A stretch of DNA of 49,194 nucleotides from Phycisphaerae bacterium. Lineage in GTDB: Bacteria > Planctomycetota > Phycisphaerae > SM23-33. The stretch spans positions 1 through 49,194 of the forward strand of contig JAIORC010000132.1 in NCBI GenBank assembly GCA_021108335.1, given 5' to 3'. Below, piece after piece: positions 1 to 8,634 of this stretch. Made by a program: the position numbers and the translations under genes. Under the pieces are notes generated by a model that saw only the letters and a list, made by a program, of their open reading frames with translations, was not told the DNA's origin and searched no databases. The first letter of the stretch is position 1, and the number at the start of each line of letters is the position of its first letter.

Positions 1-442
1 ACCCGACCCCCCAGAACCAATCGCCGAAAGTTCGCGTGATGGTCATGGAAAGAATCGCGACGAACGCGGCGATGGTGCTGCTGCGACACTGCCGCCACAG
101 CAGGGCGTACATGCCGCAGAGATACAGAAACCCCACCACCCCAGCCATCACGCGAAACGGCAGCAGCAGGTCGGTATAGCTGGTGGGGGTCAGTACCATC
201 TCCATCATTGAGAGAAATACCGGCGTGTGCAGCTCCCGCAGCCGCCCCTGGGCGTGCACCTCACCGTAGACCGAGTCGTACTTCATCAAGTCCGGGTCGT
301 GTCGCCGGGCGGCGGCAGCGGCGAAATTGAGTTGCTCGTCACTGAAGCGGTCATCCTGCCAAGCGAGATAGCCGCTGGTAACAGCGACCGCCGCGAAGAT
401 CACGATGGACAGTATATGTTTTGATGCCGGCGCCGGCTTCAT
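1..442 (-). CDS. Membrane protein, partial (runs off the left edge)
   Basis: Reading the complement from ATG at 442 gives an open frame to the window edge (MKPAPASKHILSIVIFAAVAVTSGYLAWQDDRFSDEQLNF...), with hydrophobic TM-like segments. Absent from the ORF track because it has no stop inside the window. Confidence 0.6.
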   Translation of the reverse strand, partial: MKPAPASKHILSIVIFAAVAVTSGYLAWQDDRFSDEQLNFAAAAARRHDPDLMKYDSVYGEVHAQGRLRELHTPVFLSMMEMVLTPTSYTDLLLPFRVMAGVVGFLYLCGMYALLWRQCRSSTIAAFVAILSMTITRTFGDWFWGVG

Positions 443-570
443 CTATCCGATTTCCTTTGGCGAGGCGTCTCCAGGGATGTTCCTTCCTTTAACGAATCGC
501 TCCGGCATGATAGTATACGGACTGTTACGATGGGCTGGCAACAGCCTAATTCGGTTCTGACGAGGAAAAT

Positions 571-1686
571 ATGACATCATCAGCCGCCAACCTGGACCCG
601 TTCGAGCTTCGATTCGCCGAGGCGATCGACTCCGGGGAGCTTTTGGCTGCCGGGACGAAGGTGGTTGTGGGCGTCTCCGGCGGGGCCGACAGCGTAGCCC
701 TGCTGACGGGGTTGCACGCCTTGGCTGGCCAGCCGAGCCGACGATACGAGCTTACGGTCGCGCATCTCGACCACGGTCTGCGGGACGAATCCGCAGCCGA
801 TGCGGAATTCGTAACCGGGATGGCCGACCGATGGGGCCTGCGATGCGTTATCGAACGGGTGGAAACCACCGCCGAAGCGGAACGGCTGGGCGAAGGAATC
901 GAGCACGCCGCACGCAGCCTGCGGTATGACTTCTTCGCACGCGTCGCCAAAAAATGCTCCGCCGACGCCGTCGCCACCGCCCACCACGCCGACGACAACG
1001 TCGAGACCATCCTCTTCCGCCTGCTGCGGGGCACCGCCTTGCGAGGCCTGGGGGGAATGGCGGCTGCCCGACCGCTGAACGATTTGCGGGGGCAAGCTGG
1101 AGATTCGAGTTCCGCAGATCTGCCGGCAGGGGAGGCAGGGGAGTCAGAGCCGGCAGGGGGGGCAGCTCCGGCGGCGGTGAGTCTCATTCGCCCGATGCTC
1201 GGTTTCCGGCAGAGTGAGATTCTCGAATATTGCCGGCGGCGGGATATGCCGTGGCGCGAGGATCATACCAACGAAGATACGACTTATCGGCGGAATTTCA
1301 TCCGGCACGAGCTGCTGCCGCTTATCCGCAAGCATATCAATCCGCAAGCCGACGAAGCCCTGCTGCGGCTCGGCAGTCTGGCAGCCGAGACGGAAGCGTT
1401 TCTCGTCGCCGAGGCCCGGCGGCTGCTTGAGCAATCCGTCAGCCTTGGGCGGGCGGACAAGACCATGCTGGACATTACGATGTTCGCCCCAGCCAAGCCC
1501 GTAGTCCGCCGGACTGCACTGCGGCTGGTGTTGGAGCAATTGGGCGCGCCACAGCGGGATTTATCGGCGGAACATCTCCAGGCTATCGACGCGCTGTTGA
1601 CCGAACCGGCGGCGACGGTAAATCTACCAGGCGGCTTCCGCGCCCACCGCAAACGCAACCAATTGATTATCGGTTGCCAACATTAG
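571..1686 (+). CDS. tilS: tRNA(Ile)-lysidine synthetase
   Basis: PP-loop SGGADSVALL, HLDHGLRDESAADAEFV, ATAHHADDNVETILFRLLRGT motifs; 371 aa. Confidence 0.93.
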   Translation: MTSSAANLDPFELRFAEAIDSGELLAAGTKVVVGVSGGADSVALLTGLHALAGQPSRRYELTVAHLDHGLRDESAADAEFVTGMADRWGLRCVIERVETTAEAERLGEGIEHAARSLRYDFFARVAKKCSADAVATAHHADDNVETILFRLLRGTALRGLGGMAAARPLNDLRGQAGDSSSADLPAGEAGESEPAGGAAPAAVSLIRPMLGFRQSEILEYCRRRDMPWREDHTNEDTTYRRNFIRHELLPLIRKHINPQADEALLRLGSLAAETEAFLVAEARRLLEQSVSLGRADKTMLDITMFAPAKPVVRRTALRLVLEQLGAPQRDLSAEHLQAIDALLTEPAATVNLPGGFRAHRKRNQLIIGCQH

Positions 1687-1763
1687 CCAACCGGCAGGAA
1701 ACTCTGTATACTTGCCTGCCTGTTTGGTAGATTCAACAAAATTGAAATCGGGAGAATTTTACG

Positions 1764-2102
1764 ATGAAGAATCGATTTATTGCATGTACCGGTCTCGTTC
1801 TTGTACTTTTGGGATTGATCGCCACCATTTGTCTTGTTGCCTTTGCAACAAGTGCTCGCCAATGGGTTGACATTGACGTGGCAGTCTTGGGCGCGTGTTT
1901 TATCGGCCTTGTTGGCTGTGTCTTTGGTTGGATTTCGTTTAAGACGGTAGAGGGAAAAGCAGCGGCGATTCTGGGTACCTGCCTTCTGCTGTTTTTTGGT
2001 TACCTGTTAATAGCACCTGGTGCTGATCTTCCCCAGCAGTTACCTCAAGAAGCCTTGCATCTAACAGGCGATTCGCCTGATACCATTACTCTTGATCCGT
2101 AA
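1764..2102 (+). CDS. Hypothetical small membrane protein
   Basis: 112 aa with several hydrophobic segments; preceded by GGGAG. Confidence 0.55.
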   Translation: MKNRFIACTGLVLVLLGLIATICLVAFATSARQWVDIDVAVLGACFIGLVGCVFGWISFKTVEGKAAAILGTCLLLFFGYLLIAPGADLPQQLPQEALHLTGDSPDTITLDP

Positions 2103-2241
2103 CCTGCGACCTTCACGCGGCGAATGCGCCGTCCTTCATGGCGACCCCTGCGGTGTCGCCATGCCACCCAGTGTGAAGCAAATTCGAAATCCGAATATCG
2201 AAATTTGAAACGTGAAGGGTGTCGCGAAGCAACGGGTTTTT

Positions 2242-2405
2242 GTAGGCCGGGTCTTGACCCGGCAATTGCATGGCACATGCAACAAGTTCGTCCCATTCGG
2301 GGCAGTAGCGGCGAAAAACACGTTTTTCCATAGACGTGTTATCGGAGGGGATTTTCATGTAAGAAGGCTGTCGCCTTCTTATCGCCGGGTCAAGACCCGG
2401 CCTAC
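2242..2405. repeat. REPIN-like doublet, CCGGGT family
   Basis: GTAG-GCCGGGT-CTTG-ACCCGGC ... AAGAAGGC-TGTC-GCCTTCTT ... GCCGGGT-CAAG-ACCCGGC-CTAC. Confidence 0.93.
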
Positions 2406-2521
2406 CAGAAACGGGTAAAAACACATGGCCCCCAAGGGACCATGCCACCCGACATTAGACATCTTGGGCATTAAACATTGGACATTGGTCTATCGGGCGG
2501 GTGCTCCCGCCCACGCGGAAA

Positions 2522-3595
2522 CTATCCTGGTATTACGACCTCTTTGTTGGTTTCGCTTGATGTGTAGATGGCGTCGATTAGTTTCATTACCGTCAGGCCT
2601 TCTTTGGCGGTGGCGACTGGGGGGATTTCGCCGCGACAGGCGGCTGCGAATTTCAGCATTTGCTGATCGTAGCTCGTCGCCTCGGTGTGGAAGCCGTATT
2701 TCACGTCCGTAAGCCGGCTGCCCTCTTCGCCGAAAACAACGAGGTCGTCCGAATCTACAATCCGTGCGCCGCCCTTATCGCCGAGAATCTCCACGAATGC
2801 TTTGCCCTCGGTGTTCGCCGCCCATGCGATTTCAAAACTCAAGGTGGCTTTGTCGCCGAATCGCACGAAGCCGGTGGCGTAATCTTCCACGTCGCAAACG
2901 CCGTCGAGCTTCGGCGGGCCGGCCCACATGCTGACGTACGTGTAGTCCTTGATCGGCGAGCCGAATTTCGCATACGTCTTCGCGCTGACGGCTGTGGGAT
3001 TCCAGTGCCCGCTGATGTGCATCGCCAGGTCAAACCAGTGTACGCCCAGGTCGATCAAAGGCCCGCCGTTCGACATCGCCTTTGTCGTAAACCATCCGCC
3101 CAGGCCGGGTATCCCACGACGGCGAATAAGCACGGTGTGCATGTGATAAATCTCGCCCAGCTTGCCTTCGGTTACCAGTTTTCGCAGCTCCGCCGCCTGG
3201 GCCTGCTGCCGCTGAACCATACCCATCTGAAGAACGCCTTTGGCCTTCTCTGCCGCCGCCAGAATTTCCGCACCTTCGGCGGCACTCATAGCCATCGGCT
3301 TTTCGAGAAAGACGTGCTTGCCGGCCTCGAGAGCCGCGATCGCCATTTCCTTGTGGAACACGTTGGGGGTGCAGACCGCAACGGCGTCGATGTCGGCTTC
3401 GGCGAGCATTTTGCGATAGTCTTTGAAGCAGGCCGAAGCGGAAACATCGTATTTTTTCGCAGCCTCTTCGAGCGGCTCGGCGGCGACATCGCAAATCGCC
3501 GCGATTTCCATCGCCCCCGTCTTGACACACGCGTTGGCGTGGGTTGCCCCGATACTGTTAATCCCGATGATGCCCAGCTTCACGTTCTTCGCCAT
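2522..3595 (-). CDS. Gfo/Idh/MocA family oxidoreductase
   Basis: N-terminal KLGIIGINSIGATHANA Rossmann motif, VCTPNVFHKEMAIAALEAGKHVFLEKPMA motif; 357 aa. Confidence 0.93.
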   Translation of the reverse strand: MAKNVKLGIIGINSIGATHANACVKTGAMEIAAICDVAAEPLEEAAKKYDVSASACFKDYRKMLAEADIDAVAVCTPNVFHKEMAIAALEAGKHVFLEKPMAMSAAEGAEILAAAEKAKGVLQMGMVQRQQAQAAELRKLVTEGKLGEIYHMHTVLIRRRGIPGLGGWFTTKAMSNGGPLIDLGVHWFDLAMHISGHWNPTAVSAKTYAKFGSPIKDYTYVSMWAGPPKLDGVCDVEDYATGFVRFGDKATLSFEIAWAANTEGKAFVEILGDKGGARIVDSDDLVVFGEEGSRLTDVKYGFHTEATSYDQQMLKFAAACRGEIPPVATAKEGLTVMKLIDAIYTSSETNKEVVIPG

Positions 3596-4488
3596 TATTT
3601 TTGACTCCCTGTGCCCGCCAGCAGTTCGCGGAGAAAGCTGACCGCCAGTTCGATATCTTTTCTCGGCTGATCGCCGACTTCGCGTTCTATTGTAAGGTAT
3701 CCGTCGAAGCCGACCTCTTCAAGTGCCCGAAGATATTCTTCAAAGGGCACGGCACCTTCTCCCAGTGGCACCTCGCGGATGTAATCGTCGAGATTGTAGC
3801 CAGCCGGCCTTTCGATACCCGGAACGCCGTACAATAATTCCGCGTCGACCGGTTGAAGGTTCAAGCCGTCCTTGGCATGGGTATGCACGATGTAACGACC
3901 TAGCAATTTCGTTGCCGCCGGGATATCCTCGGCAGTAACCATCGCCAGGTTGGCAGGGTCGAAATTGACGCCGATGCCTTTGGGCAGGGCAATGTCGTCC
4001 AGAAATTCGCACAATACCGCCGCCGGCTCCGGGCCTGTCTCGATGGCGAAGGTCGCCCCGACCGAATCGCCGTATCTGCCCAGCTCTTCGCACGCCTTGG
4101 CAAGAATGGCGTAGCGGGGGTGCGACTTGTCGGCGGTCTGGTTTTTCTCGCCGCGGGCCGGTAAGACGCCGATGTGAGTGGTTACGACATTGCAGCCGAG
4201 TACCAACGCCAGGTCCATGACCCGCTTTGAATCATCGATACGCGTAGGATTGTCTTCTGGAATCTGGAAGCCATGGCCGCCGAAGTCCGCGCAAATGGCT
4301 GAGAATTCCAATCCAAGATCGGCGGCTTTGGTTTTTAATTCCCGGCCGGCCTGCCCCGCCAGTTTGTCCACGTGAGTTTCGCCTTTTGTGGCGTACATCT
4401 GCACGCCGTCGGCACCGAGTTCGGCAGCGGCTTTGAGGCCTCCGTCCAACCCCGCACGAAACGATTCCACCATAACGCCAATTTTCAT
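3595..4488 (-). CDS. Sugar phosphate isomerase/epimerase (AP endonuclease 2-like TIM barrel)
   Basis: MKIGVMVESFRAGLDGGLKAAAELGADGVQMYA..., GVNFDPANLAM, HTHAKDG, FDGYLTIERE. Start taken at 4488. Its stop overlaps the start of the downstream oxidoreductase (TAATG), suggesting coupling. Confidence 0.88.
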   Translation of the reverse strand: MKIGVMVESFRAGLDGGLKAAAELGADGVQMYATKGETHVDKLAGQAGRELKTKAADLGLEFSAICADFGGHGFQIPEDNPTRIDDSKRVMDLALVLGCNVVTTHIGVLPARGEKNQTADKSHPRYAILAKACEELGRYGDSVGATFAIETGPEPAAVLCEFLDDIALPKGIGVNFDPANLAMVTAEDIPAATKLLGRYIVHTHAKDGLNLQPVDAELLYGVPGIERPAGYNLDDYIREVPLGEGAVPFEEYLRALEEVGFDGYLTIEREVGDQPRKDIELAVSFLRELLAGTGSQK

Positions 4489-4578
4489 AGTTCCATTCCT
4501 TTTGCAATTCGTACCTGTAAAATCCGTAAAAAAATCCACCCGCCAAGACGCAGGTGGTATCGCCTTTCTAACACATAT

Positions 4579-4624
4579 GATACAAAGCTATGCATATTGT
4601 ATCGATTTGTTTTATCGGCGTCAA
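4579..4624 (-). promoter_or_regulatory. Sigma70-like promoter (TTGACG-17 nt-TACAAT) with a dyad GATACAA-N11-TTGTATC over the -10
   Basis: Complement of 4596-4601 is TACAAT and of 4619-4624 is TTGACG with a 17-nt spacer; inverted repeat 4579-4585/4597-4603. Confidence 0.55.
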
Positions 4625-4771
4625 TAGCCATTTTGCGAAACTTCCTTAACTCCAGATATAATAGGGACATAGCGAGACTCGCCTGCTTATGGATGGTGGT
4701 GAGTGGGCCATTTTGCCGGAATTGGCGCGCGGAGAATTTTCCCAAACAGAGCTTAAGGCGGCCGAGAGAGT

Positions 4772-5527
4772 CTAATGCGGTGAATTATCGAATGCTTCGA
4801 GGCGGTCGCGAAGGGCGGCGGCTTCTTCGTATTGTTCGTCGGCGATGGCCCGCTGGAGCTTGGTGTAAAGCTTCTTCCGCGGGTGGGCCGGAATGAGGGT
4901 TTCGATTTCCCGTACCAGTGTCTGAAGAATGGACAACTCCACGCTCGCTGCGGCGTCGTGATGTTGCTCTTCGAGCAGTTCCCGTATCTGCTTAGTTGTC
5001 TGCTGCACTGTCGTAAGGGCTTTGCGGGGCTTGTTCTGCTCCAGCAGTGCCCGCGACTTGGCCCGGGCGTGCATCATCATCACATATGCGCGATATTGTT
5101 CGAGCATGTCGCGGTCGTGTTCCGCGGCGGCGTATGAGACGCAGAAATCGAACATCCTCAGATTTCGCATGGTGTCGCGGGCGACCGCGTCGTAGTCTCC
5201 CAGTACGAATTGGGCTATGAATCGGCGATAGTACATTGCTCCCTCTGCCCGGAGCGATCTGCAGGCTTTTTCGTCGATCGTGAACCCTTTGTCCGAGCCG
5301 TTCTCGGCTTTGTACTGGGCCAGGATGTGCTCGTGATAATCCAGCAGGCTGTCATAGTCGAACGGCTTGGTGCCGTCGGGCCTGCCTGTTACATGCATCT
5401 GAAGAATTCCCAGGTCCAGGCGCACTTGGATCCGCTCCTGCCCGTCGTCGCCGACAATGCGGCGCACGTTGGCATCCCCTGGCTCAAACAGCCATTCCTC
5501 CAGGATATCGTTGATATCGAAAGCCAT
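4772..5527 (-). CDS. UVR (UvrB/UvrC) domain-containing protein
   Basis: C-terminal LYTKLQRAIADEQYEEAAALRDRLEAF resembles the UVR motif; 251 aa. Confidence 0.7.
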   Translation of the reverse strand: MAFDINDILEEWLFEPGDANVRRIVGDDGQERIQVRLDLGILQMHVTGRPDGTKPFDYDSLLDYHEHILAQYKAENGSDKGFTIDEKACRSLRAEGAMYYRRFIAQFVLGDYDAVARDTMRNLRMFDFCVSYAAAEHDRDMLEQYRAYVMMMHARAKSRALLEQNKPRKALTTVQQTTKQIRELLEEQHHDAAASVELSILQTLVREIETLIPAHPRKKLYTKLQRAIADEQYEEAAALRDRLEAFDNSPH

Positions 5528-6026
5528 CTACCCTACCACTGACCGCCTCTATCTTGTTTCACACAATACAAGAGGCATTACTCAATTATAGGAGCATTTT
5601 TCTTATTTGTAAAATCGGTTTAACGGCTTTTTCCCGCATTAATCAACCGGCAGCCATAGATCAGGGAAATTCCAGTCTACAATTCCCGCCCACCCATTGT
5701 CAAAACCCGTCGCCAGGCAGCCTGGCAGACGTTGGACAGTCGAGTTTCCGAGCTTTCGCGTATCGTTCCATATAATTGTGTGTGTGGAATAATTCCATTT
5801 GCCATTTACCACAACAGACGATACTGTACGCTGCGGATGACAGGCGAAAATTGATTTCATTGCCGCTCGTCGGGCGGCAGCAGCTTTTGGGCCTGGAATC
5901 CGACTCCGGCAAATGCCGCAACCTGATCTACAAAACTAAGGCAGGGCGTCTTTCCGAATCCAAAAAAGGGCACTTATGGAAGCGTCGTTCGGATATGTCT
6001 CGGTCTGCCTGGACAGTGAGCTTAAA

Positions 6027-8459
6027 ATGAACAATCAGCAGTACGGGAATTTCAGCGAAGACGGAAACGAATACATTATCACACGGCCTGATACACCCAA
6101 GCCGTGGTTGAACTATCTTACCAACGGCAGGTATACGGCGTTGCTTTCTCAAATAGCCGGCGGCCATAGCTTTTATCTGGATTTGGCGCTCAACGCTATT
6201 ACCCCCAAGGGTTTACAGGATGCCCAGGAGGGCACGCCCGGCAGGTTTGTCTATGTTCGCGACAATAGCGACGGCGAAGTGTGGAACCTGAATGTCTCGC
6301 CGATGATGAAGGAACCTGAGGCCTACGAGTGCCGCCATGGTTTCGGCTATAGCGTAATTTCCTCGCAATACAGGGGTCTGGCGGGCAAAACCACCTATTT
6401 CGTGCCGGCTGATGACGACGTGGAAATATGGCTCATGGAGCTGGAAAACAAAAGCGACAAGCCGATGGACTTAAGCCTCTATTCGTATGCGGAATTGTGT
6501 CTGGGCGACTTGACCTGCGACTCGCTCGGCTCCGGCCAGGCCCATCTGACCAAGGAAATTACGTATAAAAATGGCGTGTTGTTGGGCACCAGGAAGTCGG
6601 GCAGATTGGCGGACGGCGGGCAGGGGCATTGGCCTTATTCGGTATATTGTCTCTCCAGCCTGCTTCCCGACGGCTTCGAGGCAGAGAAGGAAAAGTTCAT
6701 CGGCATGTACCGTTCGGTTCATAATCCTTTGATGGTCGAGAAAAATGTCTGTTCCGGCAAAAACGTAGACGGCCGCCAGAGCATATGCGCGTTTAACTGG
6801 AATATAAAGCTGGAGCCGGGCGAGAAAAAGAAGTTCAACTTCGTCATGGGAATTACACCCTACAGCGACGACCTGCACGATCGTGAAGACTTGTTTGAAA
6901 AATACAAATCCATCGCCGCGACCGAAGAAGCATTGAGCAAAACAAAACAGCACTGGCAGGATCTGCTGGCGAACGTAACGATAAAAACCCCGGATGAACT
7001 GATGAATCTGGACATCAACAAGTGGGTTAAATATCAACTGTTGATTAACGGCGAAACCTGGCGGGTATCGAACCTGTATTACGCCATTTACACTTCCGGC
7101 GCGGGCGGCTATCGTAACATTATCCAGGACGCGATGGGCATGTTGCCTTTGGGGAATCCTTCCGCCAGGGAAAACCTGAAATTCATTGCCGGCTGTATGA
7201 CTCATGACGGCAGCCCGGCGCATTGCACGCCTCGCCCGGAACTTGGGGCGGCACCGGAAGCCATCGGCGACAAATCAGATGATTCCCTGTGGCTGGCGCT
7301 GGTCGTCAGCGAATACCTGAAGGAAACGGGCGACTGGGAATTCCTGAACGAAGACCTGCCGTACATCGGCGGCGAGTCCGGGCCGCTGTGGGAACATATT
7401 ATCAAAGGCGTGGACAGGGTTATCATAGACAAAGGCGCCCGCGGGCTGCCCCTGATCGGGCGTGGCGACTGGAACGACGCCTTGAACTGCGTCGGCGACA
7501 AAGGCAAGGGGGAAAGCCCCTGGCTGGGCATGTTCCTGTATTACGGCCTGCTGGAAACCATTAAGCTCTTCGACTACTACCTCGACAAATCCGCCTGCGG
7601 CAAACCTGAGCATGTTGCGCAGATAAAAGGCCAATTGCAAAAGTATCAGGAAAAGGCGGATGACTTGAAAAAGGCGATCAATGAATTTGCATGGAACGGC
7701 AGCTATTTCATTCGGGCGTTTGGCGACGACGGTTCGTTGGTGGGCGACGAATCCTGCGAGGAAGGGAAGATATATCTCAACCCGCAGACGTGGGCGGTGA
7801 TTTCCGGCGTTACCGACAAAGATCGCATGGCCAAAGCGATGGACGCCGCGGATAAAGAACTCGGTACCGAATTGGGTTTGAGTTTGTTAAGCCCGGCGTA
7901 TTCGCGTTACGACCCGAAGATCGGCATAATTTCCGGTTTCGCGCCGGGGCTGGCTGAAAACGCGGCTGTTTTCTCGCACGCCAACGTATTTACCATATTG
8001 GCCAAGGCTATGCTCGGCAGGGGAAATGACGCATACAAGCTCTACAAGCAGATATGCGCGATTGGCAAGACGGAAGAACAACTGCGGCAGAGGGAGTATG
8101 AGCCGTTCGTATATTGCCAGTTTGCCGAAGGGCCTGAGTCCGCGGATTTCGGCAAGGGCAACTGCTCATGGCTGACGGGCACGGCGGCTTGGGTTTTCAA
8201 GGGCGTGATAAACTGGATGCTGGGAATCCGGCCCAAGTACGACGGCTTATTGATCGATCCCTGTATTCCCTCCGAATGGCCGGGCTATGAGATTGAATAT
8301 CCATTCCGCGGCGCGGTTTACAATATCAAGGTCAAAAATCCGCAGCACGTGCAGACGGGCGTAAAAGAAATTATCGTAGATGGCGAAAAAATCGATTCCA
8401 CGATAATTACAGGAATCGCCGACGGCAAAACCCACGACGTGGAAGTAATAATGGGCTAA
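6027..8459 (+). CDS. GH94 family glycoside phosphorylase (cellobiose/cellodextrin/chitobiose phosphorylase-like)
   Basis: GRGDWNDALNCVGDKGKGESPWLGMFLYYGLLETIKL, YRNIIQDAMGMLPLGNPSARENLKFIAGCMTHDGSPAHCTPRPELG, and the C-terminal GIRPKYDGLLIDPCIPSEWPGYEIEYPFRGAVYNI. Start taken at 6027 (ORF extends to 5976). Confidence 0.93.
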   Translation: MNNQQYGNFSEDGNEYIITRPDTPKPWLNYLTNGRYTALLSQIAGGHSFYLDLALNAITPKGLQDAQEGTPGRFVYVRDNSDGEVWNLNVSPMMKEPEAYECRHGFGYSVISSQYRGLAGKTTYFVPADDDVEIWLMELENKSDKPMDLSLYSYAELCLGDLTCDSLGSGQAHLTKEITYKNGVLLGTRKSGRLADGGQGHWPYSVYCLSSLLPDGFEAEKEKFIGMYRSVHNPLMVEKNVCSGKNVDGRQSICAFNWNIKLEPGEKKKFNFVMGITPYSDDLHDREDLFEKYKSIAATEEALSKTKQHWQDLLANVTIKTPDELMNLDINKWVKYQLLINGETWRVSNLYYAIYTSGAGGYRNIIQDAMGMLPLGNPSARENLKFIAGCMTHDGSPAHCTPRPELGAAPEAIGDKSDDSLWLALVVSEYLKETGDWEFLNEDLPYIGGESGPLWEHIIKGVDRVIIDKGARGLPLIGRGDWNDALNCVGDKGKGESPWLGMFLYYGLLETIKLFDYYLDKSACGKPEHVAQIKGQLQKYQEKADDLKKAINEFAWNGSYFIRAFGDDGSLVGDESCEEGKIYLNPQTWAVISGVTDKDRMAKAMDAADKELGTELGLSLLSPAYSRYDPKIGIISGFAPGLAENAAVFSHANVFTILAKAMLGRGNDAYKLYKQICAIGKTEEQLRQREYEPFVYCQFAEGPESADFGKGNCSWLTGTAAWVFKGVINWMLGIRPKYDGLLIDPCIPSEWPGYEIEYPFRGAVYNIKVKNPQHVQTGVKEIIVDGEKIDSTIITGIADGKTHDVEVIMG

Positions 8460-8479
8460 GGCCGTCCGAAAAAATTGTT

Positions 8480-8509
8480 GGGTGCCATGCTTCTGCTTGC
8501 AGAAGCATG
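8480..8509 (+). repeat. CATGCTTCTG-CTTG hairpin with GGGTGC handle
   Basis: GGGTGC-CATGCTTCTG-CTTG-CAGAAGCATG. Confidence 0.9.
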
Positions 8510-8575
8510 TTTTCGCACAGCAGTTACATCGTGGCTGTCGCTTCGCTCTCGCCACCCGGCATCGTGGGAAATTAC

Positions 8576-8599
8576 GCGGCGGCCCGGGAAGGCCGCCGC
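8576..8599. repeat. GC-rich hairpin GCGGCGGCC-CGGGAA-GGCCGCCGC
   Basis: 9-bp perfect stem; near-identical copy at 17431-17454. Confidence 0.85.
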
Positions 8600-8634
8600 G
8601 CGGGAATGCGCCCGGGCATATTGAATCAATTGCC

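Noticed and set aside
2242-2405. Interpretation as an insertion sequence or classic MITE with target duplication
   Set aside because: No transposase in the window and no clear direct target duplication at the ends; the terminal hairpins and GTAG/CTAC fit a REPIN-like element better.
2124-2448. Small ORFs across repeat regions (e.g. 2113-2448, 8482-8812, 25363-25713, 28667-29050, 48872-49160) with similar peptide strings such as SRPGLQK and PTRGDHA
   Set aside because: The similarity comes from the shared DNA repeats read in several frames on both strands; no ribosome-binding context.
2124-2520. Repeat-rich intergenic segment considered as a CRISPR array or leader
   Set aside because: Elements are palindromic, of unequal length, dispersed and in both orientations; no regular spacer structure and no cas genes in the window.
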